A DNA stretch of 12,065 nucleotides from QHBQ01 sp038230695 (GTDB lineage Bacteria > Chloroflexota > Chloroflexia > QHBQ01), in NCBI GenBank assembly GCA_038230695.1, contig JBBRMT010000145.1, positions 1 through 12,065 of the forward strand. The letters are read 5' to 3'. Shown piece after piece: positions 6,512-12,065 of the stretch. The position numbers and the translations under genes were made by a program. How positions within the stretch are numbered: position 1 is the first letter of the stretch; every line of letters starts with the position of its first letter. Under the pieces are notes generated by a model, which was not told the origin of the DNA, ran no database searches, and saw only the letters and a list, made by a program, of their open reading frames with translations.

Positions 6512-6621
6512 CAGGATTGTTGACGCTGCAGAGCAGGGCGAATAACGGTTCGCCCCTACTGACCACTTGCCAGGCGAGCGCGTAACGCGCGCCCATAAGC
6601 ATCAGGATTGTTGGCGCTGCA
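6512..6621. repeat. 19-base direct repeat enclosing two hairpins
   Basis: CAGGATTGTTGACGCTGCA (6512-6530) and CAGGATTGTTGGCGCTGCA (6603-6621) differ at one base and are in the same orientation, 91 bases apart. Between them lie the GGGGCG-family hairpin (6534-6559) and a GCGCGT-A-ACGCGC palindrome (6578-6590). The right copy extends into a dyad, TGTTG-N6-CAACA (6609-6624), that overlaps the predicted DUF3048 transcription start. The pair could be operators, the footprint of a small insertion with its target duplication, or recombination sites. Confidence 0.6.
6534..6559. repeat. Intergenic GTAGGGGCG hairpin (dispersed family, minus orientation)
   Basis: GGGCGAA (6536-6542) and TTCGCCC (6549-6555) pair perfectly around a six-base loop. 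Read on the minus strand it begins GTAGGGGCGAAC and ends CGCCCTG. This matches the start and end of the hairpin at 8538-8563 read on the plus strand. It lies in the predicted leader of the DUF3048 mRNA. Confidence 0.6.
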
Positions 6622-6623
6622 AC

Positions 6624-6653
6624 ATTATATACTAGACATAACGTACTTGACAA
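6624..6653 (-). promoter_or_regulatory. Promoter of the DUF3048 gene, overlapping the recombinase promoter
   Basis: Read on the minus strand: TTGTCA (plus 6648-6653, five of six consensus bases), an 18-base spacer, and a perfect TATAAT (plus 6624-6629). The predicted start is near 6617, giving a leader of about 130 bases before the TTG at 6486. Its -35 box lies on the same bases as the plus-strand -35 box at 6647-6652, so the two promoters should compete. Confidence 0.55.
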
Positions 6654-6675
6654 GCCCCCTGTAGGCGCATACAAT
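6647..6675 (+). promoter_or_regulatory. Near-consensus promoter of the recombinase gene, leaderless start
   Basis: TTGACA (6647-6652), a 17-base spacer and TACAAT (6670-6675) match consensus at 6/6 and 5/6. The start codon ATG begins at 6683, seven bases after the -10 box, which is where transcription should start. No ribosome-binding sequence precedes the ATG. The mRNA is therefore predicted to be leaderless or to have a leader of only one or two bases. Confidence 0.75.
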
Positions 6676-6682
6676 AACCGAT

Positions 6683-7792
6683 ATGAGTGAAACCAAGTCT
6701 GCAGCCGTCCCCGTCCCCAGCCTGGGCGAGGCGATTGCCTCCTTCAAGGATACCCTCAGCGCCAAGTCGCCGCGCACCCTCAGCACCTACGCCACCGGCC
6801 TGCGCCGCCTGTGCGATTACGTTACCACTGTGCTGAAGCTGAAGCCGGAAGAAGTGATTGTATCCGACCTGCCGGAGAGCTTGCTGGAGGACTTCTACAA
6901 CTGGCTGGTGCTGGAGCATGGCCGCGAGGCGCGGATGACGGTTGGCACCTACATTGCGGCCACTCGCGCCTTTGTCCGCTATCTCGACCGCCGCCGCTGG
7001 CTGCCCGCTGGCACCTCGTACGAGCGGATGGCGGGCGACCTGCGGGCGGTGCAGGGCCGCGCTCCCAGCTACCGCACCCCGCGCATTGATAGCCGCTTGC
7101 CCCTGATCGTGCTGGCGGCCGAGCAGGCCGAATTGCCGCCTCCCAGCGAGGAGCATATGAAACAGCAGAAGCGGCTGGAGCTGCTGCGCGACCGCGCCGT
7201 GCTGCACACCCTGTTCTCCACCGGCCTGCGCCGCGAGGAGGTCAGTCGCCTGAATCGCGCAGATATTGCCGACGGCAGCAAACGTCAGGCGCTTATTACC
7301 GGCAAGGGCGATAAGGAGCGAGTAGTTTTCTTCGGCGCGGAGGCGTTGGCGGCAATCAAAGCCTACGTGACCGCCCGTCAGGATAACTACCAGCCGGTTT
7401 TCATCCGCCACGACAAGGGGCGGGGTAAGGCGCAGCGTGGCGGCGCGAACTATCGGCTGACCCCCAACTCGATCTGGGGCATCGTCAAGCAGTGGGCCAA
7501 GGTGGCTGGCATCGAAGCCAGCACGCACGACTTCCGCCACACAAAGGCCAGCACTCTGCTCAATCGTGGGGCGCAACTGAGCGAGGTGCAAGACCTGCTC
7601 GGCCATGCCAGCCCAGAGACGACCAAGAAGATCTACGCCCATTACACCACCAGCCACCTGCGCGAAGCATTCGAGCGTTACAGCCAATCGCCCAGCGAAG
7701 CCGCCGCCGAACTAGAACCCGCCTCGCAGCCGCCCTCGCCAATCGAGGGTGATCCACCTGTTAGCGAGGAAGCGCGGCTAGCGGATGCGTAA
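6683..7792 (+). CDS. Tyrosine recombinase / integrase (XerC/D-like)
   Basis: A 369-residue site-specific DNA recombinase. The N-terminal SAM-like core-binding domain spans about 12-110 (SPRTLSTYATGLRRLCDYV). The catalytic domain (about 165-325) has the full active set: Arg183 in STGLRREEV, Lys208 in GKGDKERVVFFG, His282 and Arg285 in THDFRHTKAS, His308 in LLGHASPETT and nucleophile Tyr318 in KKIYAHY. It is about 70 residues longer than XerC/XerD. The extra length comes from a charged stretch between the domains (about 118-165) and a Pro/Glu-rich tail (about 335-369). The promoter lies directly upstream and no Shine-Dalgarno is present, so translation is probably leaderless. No phage, transposon or cassette genes adjoin it, so its substrate is unknown. 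Options are a housekeeping Xer-like role, a decayed integrative element, or action at the 19-base direct repeats upstream. Confidence 0.92.
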   Translation: MSETKSAAVPVPSLGEAIASFKDTLSAKSPRTLSTYATGLRRLCDYVTTVLKLKPEEVIVSDLPESLLEDFYNWLVLEHGREARMTVGTYIAATRAFVRYLDRRRWLPAGTSYERMAGDLRAVQGRAPSYRTPRIDSRLPLIVLAAEQAELPPPSEEHMKQQKRLELLRDRAVLHTLFSTGLRREEVSRLNRADIADGSKRQALITGKGDKERVVFFGAEALAAIKAYVTARQDNYQPVFIRHDKGRGKAQRGGANYRLTPNSIWGIVKQWAKVAGIEASTHDFRHTKASTLLNRGAQLSEVQDLLGHASPETTKKIYAHYTTSHLREAFERYSQSPSEAAAELEPASQPPSPIEGDPPVSEEARLADA

Positions 7793-7971
7793 AGCCGTAT
7801 GATGGCATTGCTGCTGGCCGCACTCCTCGTTGCGCTATATTTCCCATAGATATTTGCAAGATTCCCTATATTGGCCCCAACCTTTTGCCCGGCTCATTGG
7901 TAATACCTGCAGCGGGGCGGGTGGGCAAGCGCCGACGGCGCAGCGGCGTAGCTGAAGAGACGGAGCGGCGG

Positions 7972-8523
7972 ATGGATGAGCGCGAGGCGATTGCCCGGCT
8001 CAAGCAGGGTGACATCGGCGGCCTGGAGGCGCTGGTCGAGTTGTATCAGACCAGGGCGGTACGGGTTGCCTACCTTGTCTGCCGCGATGTGGCGATTGCC
8101 GAGGATGTAGTGCAGAGCGCATTTATTCGCGCCTACGAGCGCATCCACCAGTTCGATGCCAGCCGTCCCTTTGCCCCCTGGTTCCTCCGCATGGTGGTCA
8201 ACGACACCCTGAATACGGTGACGCGGCTGGGGCGGCAGCGTTCGCTCGATGATGTTGACGTGCATATCCCGACGAGCGTCGAACCCGACCCCGAAGCGAT
8301 ACTGGAGCGGGCTGAGACGATCGCGGTGGTGGCGGCGACGATGAACCAACTCAGCCCCAATCAGCGGGCCGCGCTGGTGATGCGCTACTACCTCGAACTC
8401 AGCGAGAGCGAGATGTCCAGCGCAATGAACTGTTCGCCAGGCACGGTCAAGTGGCGGCTGCACAACGCCCGCCAGCGGATGCGCCAGTTGCTGCCCGCCT
8501 GGGTGATACCGACAAAGGATTAA
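7972..8523 (+). CDS. ECF-type RNA polymerase sigma factor
   Basis: A 183-residue sigma70-family factor of the extracytoplasmic-function group, which directs RNA polymerase to a small regulon when released by its anti-sigma factor. Region 2 occupies about 15-85 (LVELYQTRAVRVAYLVCRD, AEDVVQSAFIRAYERI, FAPWFLRMVVNDTLN). A variable acidic linker (90-118) follows. Region 4 occupies about 122-174 (LSPNQRAALVMRYYLELS, CSPGTVKWRLHNARQRM) with the helix-turn-helix. The ATG at 7972 is chosen because an ACGGAG site lies six bases upstream and homology begins at once. An in-frame TTG at 7885 would add 29 basic, unconserved residues without a good ribosome site. The next gene starts 67 bases after the stop and encodes the likely anti-sigma factor. 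A GC-rich hairpin sits in that gap. Confidence 0.9.
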   Translation: MDEREAIARLKQGDIGGLEALVELYQTRAVRVAYLVCRDVAIAEDVVQSAFIRAYERIHQFDASRPFAPWFLRMVVNDTLNTVTRLGRQRSLDDVDVHIPTSVEPDPEAILERAETIAVVAATMNQLSPNQRAALVMRYYLELSESEMSSAMNCSPGTVKWRLHNARQRMRQLLPAWVIPTKD

Positions 8524-8537
8524 GGGGTTGGCCTGTC

Positions 8538-8563
8538 GTAGGGGCGGGCGGTGGCCCGCCCTG
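8538..8563. repeat. Intercistronic GTAGGGGCG hairpin (dispersed family, plus orientation)
   Basis: GGGCGGGC (8542-8549) and GCCCGCCC (8554-8561) form a perfect eight-pair stem with a four-base loop. It lies between the sigma-factor stop and the anti-sigma start, upstream of its GAAGGAG site. It shares GTAGGGGCG at the start and CGCCCTG at the end with the hairpin at 6534-6559. Within the transcript it could shield the upstream message or lower downstream expression; no T run follows, so termination is unlikely. Confidence 0.65.
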
Positions 8564-8590
8564 GTGAAACCGCAGAAGGAGCTTGCGTAA

Positions 8591-9754
8591 GTGGATAACC
8601 CGCTAAGAGAGCGACGTATTAGGACAGCAATGGAGCGCGAGGCGAGCCATGCGGTGCCGCACGCCGATCTCTGGGCTACGATTGAGCAGCGCATTGCCGT
8701 CCTGCCCGCTGCACCTGCGGCAGAAATGACGCAGCGGGGCGGTGGGCTGGCGGCGCGGCCTGATCGCCTGCGCCTACGGCTGGCCTCGGCTGTTGCTCTA
8801 CTAGTCGTGCTGGCCCTCGGCTTGAGTATGGCCTTGCCTGCTTTGCGCTCACCCCAACCTCCACCACAAGGCAACTCGCCCGCTATCACGATGCTTCCCA
8901 CCCCCACCTATCCGCTCGACGATAGCGCCGATCTGATGCCGATCACCATGTCGCTACGCGCCCAACCGCTGCACCTCAGTCAGACGGTCAGCGGCTACAC
9001 CGTGGCGCTCGATCGCGTCTACCTCGATGCCAGCACCATGATGCTCAGTTACAGCATCTCCGGCCCGCAAACTCGTTACCTCAGCGCGATGGGCGACCTC
9101 GGCTATGCCTCCGATACGGCGTTGAGTGCGCTGCCCAGCCAAAGCTGGCAGGTGGCGAACCAGATGGCCGATGGTGCAACCGTACGCGGCATCGCCAGCT
9201 TTACCCCGCCTGCGGCGATCAGCGCCAGCCTATATCTGAATCTACGTCTCAGCCTGACCCGCAATCCGGCGATTGACATCCACTCGGTCAGCCCGCCGCT
9301 CACCCCCAACCTGGCGCAGGCGGTGGCCGGGCCATTTGAGTTCAGCTTCAACGCCCCGTTTGTCGGCGACCTGAAGACCATCAACGTGGGGCAGCAAGCC
9401 ACGGCCAACGGTGTAACCATCACGCTGTCACAGGCGCTGCTTACCCCCGGCCAAACCCAACTGCGATTGCGATATAGCGGTCCCGCCATCAATCCGCAGC
9501 TAGCCTGGCAACCCGATCTCACCCTGATCGGCCCCGGCGGGCGAGCATTGGCTGCTGGGGGAGCTGTGCAAGCCAATCAACAGCCCAATGGTGGCTGGAT
9601 CTACGCTCTCAACGCTCCATTGTTCGCCGAAAGTGGGCAATGGACGGTGCGGATTGACGCGCTGCATGGCTACGACCTGAGCAACGCAAAGGCAAACGAT
9701 ACGCAGGTTAGCGGCCCCTGGACGTTCCAGTTTACGATCCCGGCGACGCGCTGA
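8591..9754 (+). CDS. Probable anti-sigma factor: single-pass membrane protein with DUF4179/DUF5643-like ectodomain
   Basis: A 387-residue protein starting at GTG, with a GAAGGAG site nine bases upstream. The N-terminal cytoplasmic part (about 1-60) contains HADLWATIEQRIAVLP, resembling the short sigma-binding helices of membrane anti-sigma factors. It lacks the HxxxCxxC zinc motif. One transmembrane helix spans about 64-84. The external part (about 90-387) is beta-rich with two regions of the type VSGYTVALDRVYLDASTMMLSY and ANGVTITLSQALLTPGQTQLRLRY, like DUF4179 and DUF5643 domains of Gram-positive anti-sigma proteins. Its position directly after the ECF sigma gene supports the role: holding the sigma factor at the membrane until an outside signal acts. 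The signal is unknown. Its stop codon overlaps the ribosome site of the next gene. Confidence 0.75.
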   Translation: MDNPLRERRIRTAMEREASHAVPHADLWATIEQRIAVLPAAPAAEMTQRGGGLAARPDRLRLRLASAVALLVVLALGLSMALPALRSPQPPPQGNSPAITMLPTPTYPLDDSADLMPITMSLRAQPLHLSQTVSGYTVALDRVYLDASTMMLSYSISGPQTRYLSAMGDLGYASDTALSALPSQSWQVANQMADGATVRGIASFTPPAAISASLYLNLRLSLTRNPAIDIHSVSPPLTPNLAQAVAGPFEFSFNAPFVGDLKTINVGQQATANGVTITLSQALLTPGQTQLRLRYSGPAINPQLAWQPDLTLIGPGGRALAAGGAVQANQQPNGGWIYALNAPLFAESGQWTVRIDALHGYDLSNAKANDTQVSGPWTFQFTIPATR

Positions 9755-9767
9755 GGAGGTATTGACG

Positions 9768-10829
9768 ATGACGATGAGGAATGTCCGCGCTGGCAGGATC
9801 GCGCTACTGATGTTGATGGCGATGATGGCGCTGGCGGCTTGTGATACGACCAGCCCTGCGCCTGTTGCGCCGCCGCAATCGTCCAACCCGCCCGCGCCAT
9901 TGGTTGTCCGCCAGTCGCTACCGCCTGCGCCTTTGCCTACTCCCACCACCCACAAACCGAGCGCCGCTGATGTCAAGTTCACCCTCGACGGGCAGAATAT
10001 CGGCATTGTCGGCAACCCCGCGCTGGTGACCAACGTGGGCAGCTACGCGATGGGTTCGAAATATGCGGCGCAGCCCGACACTAGCAGCCTGCTGCTAATC
10101 ATCCGCGAACGTGATAAGGGGCCGAGCGGCACCGATACGGTCTACCGCATCCGCAGCGACGAGGATGGCTTCATTGTGGTGCTGGACGGCCAGGCGACGA
10201 TGCGCTTCACCAACCGTCAGGCAGTGGTGGATGTTACCAATGCCCACTCCAAAGTAGTGGAGTTCCGCTTGCAGAACCCCATCAACTCGCTGCCCGATAC
10301 CTCGCCGCAGATTGCGCCCACTGAAACGACCCTCGTGCCGACCCCTACCGACCAACTGGTGGTGGGTAGCACGGTGGAGGTTGTTTCCTCTGGCCTGGCG
10401 ATCCACAACGATGCGGGCGCGGATAAGCCAGAGGTGGGCAGCGTATTGCAGGGCGAGCGCATGGTCATCGTGGCGGGGCCAACATTGGTTGACGGCATCC
10501 CCTGGTGGAAGGTGAGCGGCTGGGACGTAGCAGGCAATGTGGGCTGGTGCAACGGCGCGTTCCTGCAGTACGTTGACCCCTCGGCGCAGGAAGCGCAGCG
10601 GCAGATCAGCATCGGCTCGACGGTGGCAGTTACCTATGAGGCGCTGAACATCCACCGCGCCGCCGACCCCAACAGCGAGTCGCTGGCGATTGTGCCGCAA
10701 GGCCAGGAGCTAACCGTTACTGGCGGGCCAATCAAAGTGGATGGGCGCAACTGGTGGCAGGTCAGTGGCTGGGAGAACCTCGGCTTGCAGGGTTGGTGTT
10801 CGGAACGCTGGCTGCGGCGGGTGCGGTAG
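9768..10829 (+). CDS. Lipoprotein with two C-terminal SH3b (bacterial SH3) domains
   Basis: A 353-residue lipoprotein. The signal peptide ends in lipobox LAAC with Cys25. A Pro-rich tether (about 26-62) is followed by an unrecognised beta-rich region (about 65-165, from VKFTLDGQNIGIVGN to VVEFRLQNP) and a short Pro/Thr linker. Two SH3b repeats end the protein (about 198-268 and 281-353). Each has GSTVxV, an IH core, a WWxVSGW motif and a GWC turn. SH3b domains of this kind usually bind cell-wall peptides or act as surface-exposed modules. ATG 9768 is chosen because AGGAGGT (9754-9760) lies seven bases upstream; an in-frame TTG at 9762 is too close. That ribosome site begins at the last base of the anti-sigma stop codon, so translation is probably coupled. 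The protein may help sense the envelope state or be an output of the sigma factor. Confidence 0.85.
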   Translation: MTMRNVRAGRIALLMLMAMMALAACDTTSPAPVAPPQSSNPPAPLVVRQSLPPAPLPTPTTHKPSAADVKFTLDGQNIGIVGNPALVTNVGSYAMGSKYAAQPDTSSLLLIIRERDKGPSGTDTVYRIRSDEDGFIVVLDGQATMRFTNRQAVVDVTNAHSKVVEFRLQNPINSLPDTSPQIAPTETTLVPTPTDQLVVGSTVEVVSSGLAIHNDAGADKPEVGSVLQGERMVIVAGPTLVDGIPWWKVSGWDVAGNVGWCNGAFLQYVDPSAQEAQRQISIGSTVAVTYEALNIHRAADPNSESLAIVPQGQELTVTGGPIKVDGRNWWQVSGWENLGLQGWCSERWLRRVR

Positions 10830-10860
10830 GAGTGCTGAGGTTTGAGTTTTAAGTGAAAAG

Positions 10861-10978
10861 CCTTTGCACCGGTAGCCGGTAGAGTGTGCGCTTAAGTGTG
10901 AAGGTTGCCAGATTTGCACTCAGCTCCATTGCACGGTTTGTGCGTCATCACACTTGATCGCACACCTACCTTTGCACC
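10861..10978. repeat. Inverted-repeat element flanked by a 10-base direct repeat, between convergent genes
   Basis: CCTTTGCACC occurs at 10861-10870 and exactly again at 10969-10978. Inside, the 18 bases at 10884-10901 (GTGTGCGCTTAAGTGTGA) and at 10948-10965 form an inverted repeat with 16 matches. Outside these arms the pairing extends through GGTAG/CTACC with one bulged base. The 46-base centre holds a GCAC-N5-GTGC hairpin and further TTGCAC-type motifs. It could be a bidirectional terminator, a structured RNA or a miniature transposable element with its target duplication. Confidence 0.55.
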
Positions 10979-10992
10979 TGCCTACCCCATTG

Positions 10993-12065
10993 TTACGGGG
11001 TCTGGCTTCCGCTATTTATCGGCTGCATCGCTGCCGCCACCTTCACCAGCTCCTCGGGCGGATACAGGGCGCTGTTAACTACCAACATCGTGCCGTTGTG
11101 GATTACCACAATGTTCAGCGCATCCTTGCCCTCGTTCTCCAAATCGCCTTTGCTGTGCGACACCCAACCCTCGACTCCGCCGATTGCGATTGTCTGTGCG
11201 CCCTTTGTCCAGCGGCCAACTAGATCAGCGCTGGCTGGCCCCTGGAAGATAGACAACATTCGGTAGCCGCGTGGCGGCCCCACGTAGTCGAGTCGCAACA
11301 TTCCTACTTCGTTAGAGAGAGTATCGCCTACGGTAGAGAAGCTCAAATAGCGGGGAACAAGGCCGGATGGCATATAGCTGGGGAAGTAGACGGTGAAAGG
11401 AAGCTGGCCGATTATTTGGGCTGCGTCCTTTCGGAACTGCGCCACATTGCTCCCCTCATTGGTATAGCCGAAGCCCACATTGGCAGGCATAATGAACTTG
11501 AACTGCGTAGGGTCAATCGCCACGTTGTACTGCACGCTGACCACCTGTTCGCTGCCCTGGGCATTTACGCTTTTCAGCACGAAGTACGTGACATCATCCA
11601 CCCAGATTGCTGGCGTACCTCTTGGATTGGCTACGCCCATGCCATAATAACAATTGTGTTCAAGTACATGGGTTGGCCGCCCCGCGATTACCTCCGTGCC
11701 GCGCACCCGCCAGCGGTCACAGTGGTCTTCAGGGATTCCCGGCTGGCTATCGGTGGCAATGAACTGGGCAGGATAATGTCCGCCGCTGTAGTAGGTGCTG
11801 GTGGTTGGTTTTATCAGCACTACATGGTTGGCATCGTAGCTCCAGTCAATCGTGCCATCGCTCACTTCCTTCGCCCCGCCCAGCCACGCCATTCGCCAGC
11901 GGTCGGGAGCCTGATACCAATACTTCACCACGCCGCTGCTGCCCTTACCCTGCCGCTCCATCACAAAACTGCTGATTGCACCACTGTTTGCCACCTGCTG
12001 CGCCCGCGACAGAATGTCCTCGCTCACCTTCTCGGTCTTGGTGGATTGCTCCGCTCCCGCGATGC
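10993..12065 (-). CDS. LolA/RseB-like domain protein with DUF4367-like C-terminus (N-terminus beyond right edge)
   Basis: The frame is open at the right edge, so the N-terminal part, probably including a membrane anchor or signal, is missing; 356 residues are visible. A GTG at 12025-12027 is not taken as the start because the frame continues upstream with matching sequence (AEQSTKTEKVSEDIL). The first visible half (about 15-200) looks like a LolA/RseB-type half-barrel: ILSRAQQVANS, SGVVKYWYQAPDRWRMAW, YDANHVVLIKP, THVLEHNCYY, IWVDDVTYFVLKS. The second half (about 215-350) resembles DUF4367: LPFTVYFPSYMPSGLVP, LRLDYVGPPRGYRMLSIFQ, GVEGWVSHSKG, LNIVVIHNGTMLVVNS. Such proteins are usually outside the membrane, bind lipophilic ligands, and can belong to anti-sigma systems. 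It converges on the ECF operon. The exact role is inferred. Confidence 0.75.
   Translation of the reverse strand, partial: IAGAEQSTKTEKVSEDILSRAQQVANSGAISSFVMERQGKGSSGVVKYWYQAPDRWRMAWLGGAKEVSDGTIDWSYDANHVVLIKPTTSTYYSGGHYPAQFIATDSQPGIPEDHCDRWRVRGTEVIAGRPTHVLEHNCYYGMGVANPRGTPAIWVDDVTYFVLKSVNAQGSEQVVSVQYNVAIDPTQFKFIMPANVGFGYTNEGSNVAQFRKDAAQIIGQLPFTVYFPSYMPSGLVPRYLSFSTVGDTLSNEVGMLRLDYVGPPRGYRMLSIFQGPASADLVGRWTKGAQTIAIGGVEGWVSHSKGDLENEGKDALNIVVIHNGTMLVVNSALYPPEELVKVAAAMQPINSGSQTP

Noticed and set aside
6620..6650. AT-rich ATTATATACTAGACATAACG as a Xer dif-like site
   Set aside because: The half-sites look directly rather than inversely related and the match to dif-type arms is poor; the bases are better explained by promoter -10 and spacer sequence.
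6632..7687. Long open frame on the minus strand opposite the recombinase (about 351 codons)
   Set aside because: It is fully antisense to a gene with intact catalytic motifs, shows no recognisable domain, is low in complexity, and is explained by GC-rich third positions of the plus-strand gene.
7878..7904. CAACC-N16-GGTAAT as an ECF autoregulatory promoter
   Set aside because: The spacing is plausible and autoregulation is common, but neither box is a convincing match to the usual GGAACC / CGTC pattern, and one instance cannot define a new consensus.
7885..7971. Upstream TTG start extending the sigma factor by 29 residues
   Set aside because: The added residues are basic and unlike ECF sigma N-termini, there is no ribosome site before the TTG, and ATG 7972 has a good one.
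7894..8907. Long open frame on the minus strand opposite the sigma and anti-sigma genes (about 337 codons)
   Set aside because: It spans two well-supported plus-strand genes and the gap between them and has no recognisable motif; it is treated as a composition shadow.
10984..11001. ACCCC-N8-GGGGT hairpin at the end of the LolA-like gene
   Set aside because: It overlaps the stop codon and has no T run on the minus strand; a terminator role is not supported.

Overview
The window looks like chromosomal DNA from a GC-rich member of the Chloroflexota, possibly class Chloroflexia. This assignment is inferred from the style of the proteins: Pro/Thr-rich linkers on exported proteins, an S-layer-homology (SLH) anchored surface protein, a Thermus-like glucose-binding lipoprotein, and a DUF3048 protein. 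Nothing typical of an outer-membrane organism is visible. No rRNA, tRNA or CRISPR array was found. Apart from one lone tyrosine recombinase, nothing marks the window as a mobile island.

Left part (1-3145). A sugar ABC-transporter substrate-binding lipoprotein runs off the left edge on the minus strand. It diverges from a tandem-domain thiosulfate sulfurtransferase (rhodanese) on the plus strand. The 558-base region between them is rich in control signals: a near-consensus promoter for each gene, a perfect 17-base LacI-type dyad just downstream of the transporter -10 box, and two inverted copies of an 18-base TGAC-N5-GTCA dyad upstream of the two promoters. The 378 bases after the sulfurtransferase hold no gene but carry minus-strand terminator-like hairpins and a dispersed GGGGCG hairpin.

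Middle (3146-7792). A secreted blue-copper (cupredoxin) domain protein with three SLH domains is on the minus strand. It diverges from a stand-alone response-regulator receiver protein on the plus strand. A membrane-anchored DUF3048 (YerB-like) protein on the minus strand then diverges from a tyrosine recombinase on the plus strand. The last two genes appear to use overlapping divergent promoters built on one shared TTGACAA box. The recombinase mRNA is predicted to be leaderless. The DUF3048 leader contains a 19-base direct repeat enclosing two hairpins.

Right part (7972-12065). A plus-strand operon encodes an ECF sigma factor, a single-pass membrane protein that is probably its anti-sigma factor, and a lipoprotein with two SH3b domains. 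Facing it is the C-terminal part of a LolA/RseB-like protein with a DUF4367-like end, cut off by the right edge. A roughly 100-base inverted-repeat element flanked by a 10-base direct repeat lies between these convergent genes. Together the right-hand genes suggest an envelope-sensing module. That link is inferred from gene order and domain types only.
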